Shown here: positions 1 through 3,370 of the stretch, piece after piece
Numbering within the stretch: position 1 is the stretch's first letter
Layout: the number at the start of each line of letters is the position of its first letter
Assembly (NCBI GenBank): GCA_002506745.1
Contig: DAYE01000118.1
Location: 1 to 5,494, forward strand
DNA length: 5,494 bases
Reading direction: 5' to 3'
Source: Euryarchaeota archaeon UBA33
GTDB taxonomy: Archaea > Thermoplasmatota > E2 > DHVEG-1
Made by a program: the position numbers and the translations under genes
Notes under the pieces: generated by a model
The model's input: only the letters and a program-made list of their open reading frames with translations
The model's database searches: none
What the model was told of the DNA's origin: nothing

Positions 1-348
1 CATCCTCTCCCTTGGATCCTTGCAGGGATAGCGGTCGCGTCACGACTGGTGCTGCATACCACGGTAGTAGGAATATTCTACAACGTTCAAGAGTCACGTT
101 TCAGTGTCTCGTTCTACGCGCTTAGCGCTCACTATAAAACCGTTGGCCCGTTTCAGATGCGGAAAGGGAACCTCCAATTCAAACACTGTACTGGTGGTAG
201 ACTCTTTGGGCCGACGACACTGACCAAGTTTGGTCTGTTCCATAAATTCGCGATTGGGTCGTTTACCTTCATTGGGAATGTCAACGCTGATAAGATTGGA
301 CTTGGAGGCTCACTGCTTTCTCGGATCCTCCAACGTCGATCAGGCTGA
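1..348. other. Unassigned GC-rich block, no recognised gene
   Basis: I recognise no protein or RNA family here. The block is visibly richer in G+C than the intergenic DNA further right. The plus frame starting at base 1 is open to a TGA at 346-348, but its product is very basic, rich in Phe/Gly/Leu and almost without Asp or Glu, which is typical of a shadow frame. The exactly opposite minus frame has a more protein-like composition (for example the stretch ELEVPFPHLKRANGFIVSAK, read from about 180 to 121) but carries TGA at 342-340, 312-310, 96-94 and 42-40. Conserved rRNA, SRP RNA and RNase P RNA landmarks that I looked for are absent. It may be a decayed minus-strand gene, part of a mobile-element remnant, or an unknown structured RNA. 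The left end is cut by the window. Confidence 0.3.
302..333. repeat. Inverted repeat TTGGAGG/CCTCCAA
   Basis: TTGGAGG at 302-308 is the exact reverse complement of CCTCCAA at 327-333, with 18 bases between. It is the longest perfect stem I found in the unassigned 5' block. It could be an RNA stem or a protein-binding dyad; chance is possible at this length. Confidence 0.4.
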
Positions 349-403
349 AGCAATCTCTTGGCTCTCTATCAAAATCATAACTCATAAAAATCCAGAAACG
401 ATA

Positions 404-458
404 CAATCATTGGATAACCAGCGAACCGCTGGTCTCCTATTTTTTTTTGCAATCATTG
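404..458. repeat. 9-bp direct repeat CAATCATTG flanking a hairpin
   Basis: CAATCATTG occurs at 404-412 and again at 450-458, just before the stop codon of the minus-strand winged-helix gene. The two copies bracket the hairpin and T tract at 417-448. The spacing resembles a target-site duplication around a 37-bp insert, but short AT-rich repeats also arise by chance. Confidence 0.35.
417..448 (+). terminator. Hairpin plus T9 tract, terminator-like
   Basis: ACCAGCG (417-423) pairs perfectly with CGCTGGT (427-433) over an AAC loop and is followed by a run of nine T at 440-448. Read on the plus strand this is a good intrinsic-terminator shape, and archaeal RNA polymerase also stops at U tracts alone. 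Its orientation would end plus-strand transcription coming from the unassigned block. On the minus strand the T-rich element beyond the hairpin is weaker (complement of A386-390), so it may only partly serve the winged-helix gene. Confidence 0.5.
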
Positions 459-460
459 AT

Positions 461-718
461 TCATTCGACCAATGCTTCAACCAGCTGATTACTCGCCACC
501 TCAGATTCAACAGAAGGATCAAGGATTTCTAAGTAGATAGGGTTCAGTGACCCGGTTGACTTTACTTTGATCCTTCCTTTCGACTCTAATTTCTCTAACT
601 TCTTCAGATGTTCGATGGTTTTATGTGTTTTCTCAACGATCTCAGCAATCGTTATAGTCTCCATGTTAATCTCATCAATAAATTTACTATGCCACCATAT
701 CACATAGGTCTTCAACAT
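461..718 (-). CDS. Small winged-helix DNA-binding protein
   Basis: This encodes an 85-residue predicted cytoplasmic DNA-binding protein, probably a transcription regulator. TIAEIVEKT (about 23-31) followed by KTIEHLKKLEKLESKGR (33-49) fits the two helices of a helix-turn-helix. The stretch IKVKSTGSLNPIYLEIL (50-66) fits a beta wing, and the tail is acidic. No ligand-binding domain is present. The start is uncertain. ATG at 718-716 lies about 25 nt past a minus-strand TATA-like box (TTATAAAA, complement of 743-750), which suits a leaderless start and keeps a first helix. An inner ATG at 664-662 would give a 67-residue protein beginning METITIAEI. The gene ends in TGA. It is divergent from the nitroreductase gene, which makes that gene or itself the likely target; this is inference. 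I cannot assign a named family. Confidence 0.6.
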   Translation of the reverse strand: MLKTYVIWWHSKFIDEINMETITIAEIVEKTHKTIEHLKKLEKLESKGRIKVKSTGSLNPIYLEILDPSVESEVASNQLVEALVE

Positions 719-742
719 ACATTTCCCCCATTTCCATTCCCA

Positions 743-751
743 TTTTATAAC
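743..751. promoter_or_regulatory. TATA-like box, likely minus-strand promoter
   Basis: TTTTATAAC on the plus strand reads TTATAAAA on the minus strand. The minus-strand reading lies about 25 nt upstream of the ATG at 718, the distance expected from an archaeal TATA box to a transcription start, so the winged-helix gene may be transcribed without a leader. The same box could also support plus-strand initiation, with a leader of about 70 nt. Confidence 0.45.
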
Positions 752-760
752 GGTGTCTTG

Positions 761-802
761 TTTATAAAAACATCCCTTCCCATAGAAAACACCTTTTATA
801 AC
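761..802 (+). promoter_or_regulatory. TATA-like boxes upstream of the nitroreductase gene
   Basis: TTTATAAAAA at 761-770 and TTTTATAAC at 794-802 both resemble archaeal TATA boxes. The second would place the start of transcription near 820-826, giving a leader of about 20-25 nt that still contains the ribosome site at 834-840. The first would give a leader of about 50 nt. I cannot choose between them from sequence alone. The box at 761 has a symmetrical TTTATAAA core. Confidence 0.45.
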
Positions 803-833
803 ACCACCACATTACCCCCTAAAAAAACCAGCC

Positions 834-840
834 GAGGTGA
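834..840 (+). promoter_or_regulatory. Ribosome binding site GAGGTGA
   Basis: GAGGTGA is complementary to the pyrimidine-rich 3' end of archaeal 16S rRNA. It ends one base before the ATG at 842 and four bases before the ATG at 845, so the second ATG has the better spacing. It also rules out the long upstream reading of this frame from 608, whose extra residues are not protein-like. Confidence 0.65.
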
Positions 841-844
841 AATG

Positions 845-1387
845 ATGGAGTTTATCGATGTGATCAAAGCCAGGACGAGCGTTCGTGAATACAGTGAGAA
901 ACAAGTCGAGGAAGAGAAAATCATCTATGTACTCGAGTGCGCACGTCTTGCGCCATCCAGCGCGAATAAACAATGCTGGCGGTTTATCGTCATTCAAAAC
1001 AAAGTAACAATCGAACAGATTGCAAAAACAACCATTATCAACCGCTGGCTTAAAACAACACCAGTGCTTATCGTTGCATGTGCTGATCCTACAGATAGTG
1101 GTACCGTTAATTCTATTGAATACTATACGGTGGATGTCTCAATAGCATTAGAACATATCATACTTGCAGCGACAAATCTTGGATTAGGAACCTGCTGGGT
1201 TGCAGAGTTTAACGAAGAGAAACTCAAAGAACTACTTGAAGTCCCGAAACGAATACGCATTGTCGCGCTCACCCCCCTGGGGTACCTAGTGGACAAAAAA
1301 GGGATCACCGAACAAATCACCAAAACACTTCTCAAATCCAATAAAAGAAAAACCCTTGATGAAATTGTACATCACGAGCAGTGGTAA
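845..1387 (+). CDS. Nitroreductase-family flavoprotein
   Basis: This is a 180-residue, single-domain member of the nitroreductase (NADH oxidase/flavin reductase-like) family, usually an FMN-binding cytoplasmic homodimer that moves electrons from NAD(P)H to an organic acceptor. The physiological substrate cannot be read from sequence. The N-terminal RTSVREY (10-16) supplies the Arg residues that normally contact the FMN phosphate. APSSANKQCWRF (36-47) is the conserved Pro-Ser-Ser-x-Asn-x-Gln-x-Trp-type loop. The segment around VDVSIALEHIILAATNLGLG (97-116) is the central dimer helix and glycine turn. PLGY (144-147) and the C-terminal RKTLDEIVHHEQW (168-180) are typical family endings. Length is normal for the short subfamily. 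ATG 845 is chosen for spacing from GAGGTGA; ATG 842 would add one Met. The stop is TAA. The divergent winged-helix gene may regulate it. Confidence 0.9.
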   Translation: MEFIDVIKARTSVREYSEKQVEEEKIIYVLECARLAPSSANKQCWRFIVIQNKVTIEQIAKTTIINRWLKTTPVLIVACADPTDSGTVNSIEYYTVDVSIALEHIILAATNLGLGTCWVAEFNEEKLKELLEVPKRIRIVALTPLGYLVDKKGITEQITKTLLKSNKRKTLDEIVHHEQW

Positions 1388-1400
1388 AATCCTCAATGCT

Positions 1401-1408
1401 TTTAAATA
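1401..1408 (+). promoter_or_regulatory. TATA-like box for the EamA transporter gene
   Basis: TTTAAATA lies 14 nt after the nitroreductase stop codon. It begins 35 nt before the transporter ATG at 1436. No Shine-Dalgarno sequence precedes that ATG (TCCTCTAGAATCT), so transcription probably starts at or within a few bases of the start codon. This indicates an independent promoter rather than an operon with the nitroreductase gene. Confidence 0.6.
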
Positions 1409-1435
1409 ACTGATTTCTTTTGTCCTCTAGAATCT

Positions 1436-2371
1436 ATGACATCAAACGACGATACAAAAAAATCGTTTGCAAAAAAATATTTTTATTTGATTATGCTTCT
1501 TCCTATCATCTTCTGGGCGTTCGCGTTTCCCTTTATAAAAATCGGATTAAAAGAGCTTAGTCCGATAAATCTTACCATCCTGCGTCTGTTTACGACTTGT
1601 GGTGTTTTCCTGGTGTTTCTCGTAGTTTTTCCAAAGAAATTCTCCCCGATTCAAAAAAAAGACATTTTACCAATTTTTTTGTTAGGGTTCTTTGGCCTGG
1701 TTGTGTATCACCTTGGGTTGAACTATGGTGAATTGTACATCTCGCCTGCTGTGGCCAGTCTCATCATTGCGACTATCCCTGTGTTTACCGTGATTTTCGC
1801 CACGCTTCTTTTGAAGGAGAAGGTGACCAAGAAAATCGCGATTGGTATCCCGATGTCACTTTCTGGTGTGGTGATTATCGCCCTGACCGGTACTTCAGGA
1901 AATCCGTTTGAGGTTACCTATCTTTCTGCCGCGTTAGCGGTATTAATCTCTGCGCTTGTCGGAGCAGGATACACCATCGCAGGCAAAAAACTCTTACAGC
2001 GATACTCAGCTCTTTCGCTCACTGTTTATGCTTTTCTTTTTGGAAGCCTTGGTCTGTTACCATTTCTGTCATCATCGTTGATAACAGAGGCAACATTGTT
2101 ATCATGGAATGGATTGGGGGCGGTTCTCTTTTTAGCTCTTTTTCCAACAGTGATAGGATATATCCTGTGGTATGTCGCTTTAGAGATAAAGACAGCTTCA
2201 GAGGTAAGCGTATTTCTTTATTTTATCCCTGTTCTCTCGACGATCATCAGTTATTTTCTCTTTCAGGAACCAGTCACATGGCTGTTTATTCTAGGGGGCG
2301 GAATAGTTATTGCTGGTCTCATCATCGTGAATATGCAAAAGTCAACTTCAGAGAAGACAAAACAGTACTAA
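1436..2371 (+). CDS. EamA/DMT-superfamily transporter, ten TM helices
   Basis: This is a 311-residue integral membrane protein of the drug/metabolite transporter superfamily with two EamA repeats. Relatives export amino acids, metabolites or drugs, or take up small solutes; the substrate cannot be predicted. After a short charged N terminus (MTSNDDTKKSFAKK), hydrophobic segments lie at roughly 15-37, 44-65, 78-97, 104-126, 133-153, 162-183, 194-216, 225-247, 257-276 and 281-300. Family-typical features are WAFAFPFIKIGL in helix 1, SPAVASLIIATIPVFTVIFA leading into LLLKEK (103-129) at the end of repeat 1, and YFIPVLSTIISYFLFQEP (262-279) as the equivalent in repeat 2. The C terminus is short and basic (QKSTSEKTKQY). 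Length is normal. The start follows a TATA-like box at leaderless distance. It stops with TAA and has its own downstream hairpin and T tract, so it is probably monocistronic. Confidence 0.92.
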   Translation: MTSNDDTKKSFAKKYFYLIMLLPIIFWAFAFPFIKIGLKELSPINLTILRLFTTCGVFLVFLVVFPKKFSPIQKKDILPIFLLGFFGLVVYHLGLNYGELYISPAVASLIIATIPVFTVIFATLLLKEKVTKKIAIGIPMSLSGVVIIALTGTSGNPFEVTYLSAALAVLISALVGAGYTIAGKKLLQRYSALSLTVYAFLFGSLGLLPFLSSSLITEATLLSWNGLGAVLFLALFPTVIGYILWYVALEIKTASEVSVFLYFIPVLSTIISYFLFQEPVTWLFILGGGIVIAGLIIVNMQKSTSEKTKQY

Positions 2372-2376
2372 CCTGT

Positions 2377-2410
2377 AGACATCAGATGTCTTATTAACCC
2401 CTTTTTCTTT
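2377..2410 (+). terminator. Hairpin and T-rich tract after the transporter gene
   Basis: AGACAT (2377-2382) pairs with ATGTCT (2386-2391) around a CAG loop, beginning 6 nt after the stop codon. A T-rich stretch (CTTTTTCTTT, 2401-2410) follows 9 nt later. The gap is longer than in a bacterial intrinsic terminator, but a U-rich stretch suffices in archaea. The element overlaps the TATA-like box of the next gene. Confidence 0.45.
2391..2398 (+). promoter_or_regulatory. TATA-like box for the ABC ATPase gene
   Basis: TTATTAAC begins 35 nt before the ATG at 2426, and nothing resembling a Shine-Dalgarno sequence lies between (CTTTCTCACAACTCGTACA). This again suggests leaderless initiation. The match to the archaeal consensus is moderate. 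Confidence 0.45.
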
Positions 2411-2425
2411 CTCACAACTCGTACA

Positions 2426-3124
2426 ATGATTTCAGTTCTGAACCTCACCAAACGGTATGGGAAAATAACTGCACTCAATAACGTGTCGTTACAGTTCGAT
2501 GATGTGAAAGTCATCGCTATCATGGGAGAGAACGGTGCTGGAAAAAGCACACTTCTGAAGATCATCGCAGGGATTTTGCCCTATGATTCTGGTGTTGTGA
2601 TGATTGATTCTTATTCGATTATAACGCAGTCGCTTCTCACACGGCAACGACTTGGGTACCTTCCTGAAATGCCTGAGCTGTATGACCGTATCACGGGACG
2701 GGAATTTCTTTTTTACATTGCCTCATTACGGAAGCTCCAAAATGCGGAACGCATCATCACTGACTTATCTCAGATGATCGGGATTGATACCTCTTTGGAT
2801 TATGAGCTTGGTGGGTATTCGAAGGGGATGAAGCAAAAAATCTCTTTGCTTTCTGCGATCATGCACCAACCACAAAACCTTCTTCTCGATGAACCAGTCT
2901 ATGGTCTCGACCCACTCGCATCAAGAACAATACAGGATTTTATTAAAAAAAGGAAAGGAACGACTGTCCTTGCGACTCATTCGACACAGCTTGTCGAACA
3001 TGTTGCAGACTCCGTCTATTTCTTGATGAATGGAAACGTCGTCGTCCACGACACTGTCTTTAATCTGATGAAACAGCATGGGACCATTGAAAATGCATAT
3101 TTCTTTTTTAAAGATAAAAAATAG
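2426..3124 (+). CDS. ABC-2-type transporter ATP-binding protein
   Basis: This is a 232-residue cytoplasmic nucleotide-binding subunit that should hydrolyse ATP to drive a separate membrane partner. All core motifs are present: Walker A GENGAGKST (34-42), a Q-loop region GYLPEMPELYDRITGREFL (77-95) in which the usual Gln is replaced by Glu81, signature YSKGMKQK (131-138), Walker B LLLDEP (152-157), D-loop GLDP (160-163) and H-loop His185 in ATHS. The Pro-Glu Q-loop and YSKGM signature are typical of ABC-2 exporter ATPases of the CcmA/NatA type, which act in multidrug, lipid, polysaccharide or sodium export. There is no C-terminal regulatory domain, and the protein ends in a short basic tail. 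No permease gene is adjacent: an unrelated transporter precedes it and a secreted peptidase follows. The substrate is therefore unknown. It starts at the first ATG, leaderless by context, and ends with TAG. Confidence 0.93.
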   Translation: MISVLNLTKRYGKITALNNVSLQFDDVKVIAIMGENGAGKSTLLKIIAGILPYDSGVVMIDSYSIITQSLLTRQRLGYLPEMPELYDRITGREFLFYIASLRKLQNAERIITDLSQMIGIDTSLDYELGGYSKGMKQKISLLSAIMHQPQNLLLDEPVYGLDPLASRTIQDFIKKRKGTTVLATHSTQLVEHVADSVYFLMNGNVVVHDTVFNLMKQHGTIENAYFFFKDKK

Positions 3125-3146
3125 TCGAAGAAATACTATTCTTTTT
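3120..3146 (+). terminator. Hairpin overlapping the ABC ATPase stop codon
   Basis: AATAGT (3120-3125) pairs with ACTATT (3135-3140) over a 9-nt loop and is followed by CTTTTT (3141-3146) and further T-rich sequence. The TAG stop codon (3122-3124) lies inside the 5' arm. The stem is AU-rich and weak, so the T tracts may be the real signal. Confidence 0.4.
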
Positions 3147-3306
3147 CTAACTTTTCAATGATAAGAACTATAAAAAATCCCAAAATTCCATCAGTTTAAT
3201 CACTATATTTAAAGGTGATGTACAATTGGAATAAAAGTATACTCCATGATTATCTGTCTTCTGTTCTTTCTCTATAAAAAAAATAGAAGGGTAGATATCA
3301 CGTATC

Positions 3307-3315
3307 TTTATAAAA
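3307..3315 (+). promoter_or_regulatory. Best TATA-like box for the C25 peptidase gene
   Basis: TTTATAAAA would place transcription start near 3335-3340, giving a leader of about 30-35 nt with the AAGGGG ribosome site inside it. Alternatives upstream at 3204-3213 and 3273-3280 would give longer leaders. TATATATA at 3328-3335 would leave almost no room for the ribosome site. Confidence 0.4.
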
Positions 3316-3327
3316 TCACAAAAACAA

Positions 3328-3357
3328 TATATATAGGAAGCACATATGCTATATATA
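3328..3357. repeat. 9-bp inverted repeat next to the peptidase ribosome site
   Basis: TATATATAG (3328-3336) is the exact reverse complement of CTATATATA (3349-3357), with 12 bases between. The right arm touches the AAGGGG ribosome site. As DNA it could be an operator dyad over a TATA-like sequence. As RNA, if transcription starts upstream of 3328, it would form a weak stem that could hinder ribosome access. Confidence 0.5.
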
Positions 3358-3362
3358 AGGGG
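3357..3362 (+). promoter_or_regulatory. Ribosome binding site AAGGGG
   Basis: The purine-rich AAGGGG ends 8 nt before the ATG at 3371, a normal Shine-Dalgarno spacing. It supports that ATG, which is followed directly by a signal-peptide sequence. Confidence 0.55.
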
Positions 3363-3370
3363 AATAATTT

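Larger units (their letters stand above)
3125..3370. other. AT-rich intergenic region upstream of the C25 peptidase
   Basis: This 246-bp gap contains no convincing gene. It holds the tail of the terminator-like element, several TATA-like sequences (TATATTTAAA at 3204-3213, TATAAAAA at 3273-3280, TTTATAAAA at 3307-3315, TATATATA at 3328-3335), a 9-bp inverted repeat and a ribosome site. It is the longest non-coding stretch between the plus-strand genes and is therefore the most likely place for regulated expression of the peptidase. Confidence 0.6.

Noticed and set aside
49..348. Plus-strand open frame of 99 codons in the 5' block
   Set aside because: The product is extremely basic with almost no Asp or Glu, no ribosome site precedes the ATG, and I recognise no family. 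It looks like the shadow of a minus-strand frame.
1..348. rRNA, SRP RNA or RNase P RNA fragment
   Set aside because: Considered because of composition and hairpins, but none of the conserved landmark sequences I looked for is present on either strand.
153..353. Minus-strand open frame of 66 codons
   Set aside because: Proline- and serine-rich composition without recognisable motifs; it overlaps a more protein-like minus frame and no start signal supports it.
608..844. N-terminal extension of the nitroreductase frame from the ATG at 608
   Set aside because: It would run through the divergent winged-helix gene and the promoter region. The extra residues are not family-like, whereas GAGGTGA just upstream of 845 and the standard start MEFIDVIKARTSVREY fix the shorter form.
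1436..3124. EamA transporter and ABC ATPase as one export system
   Set aside because: EamA/DMT proteins are secondary carriers and do not use ABC ATPases, and each gene has its own promoter-like box with a terminator-like element between them.
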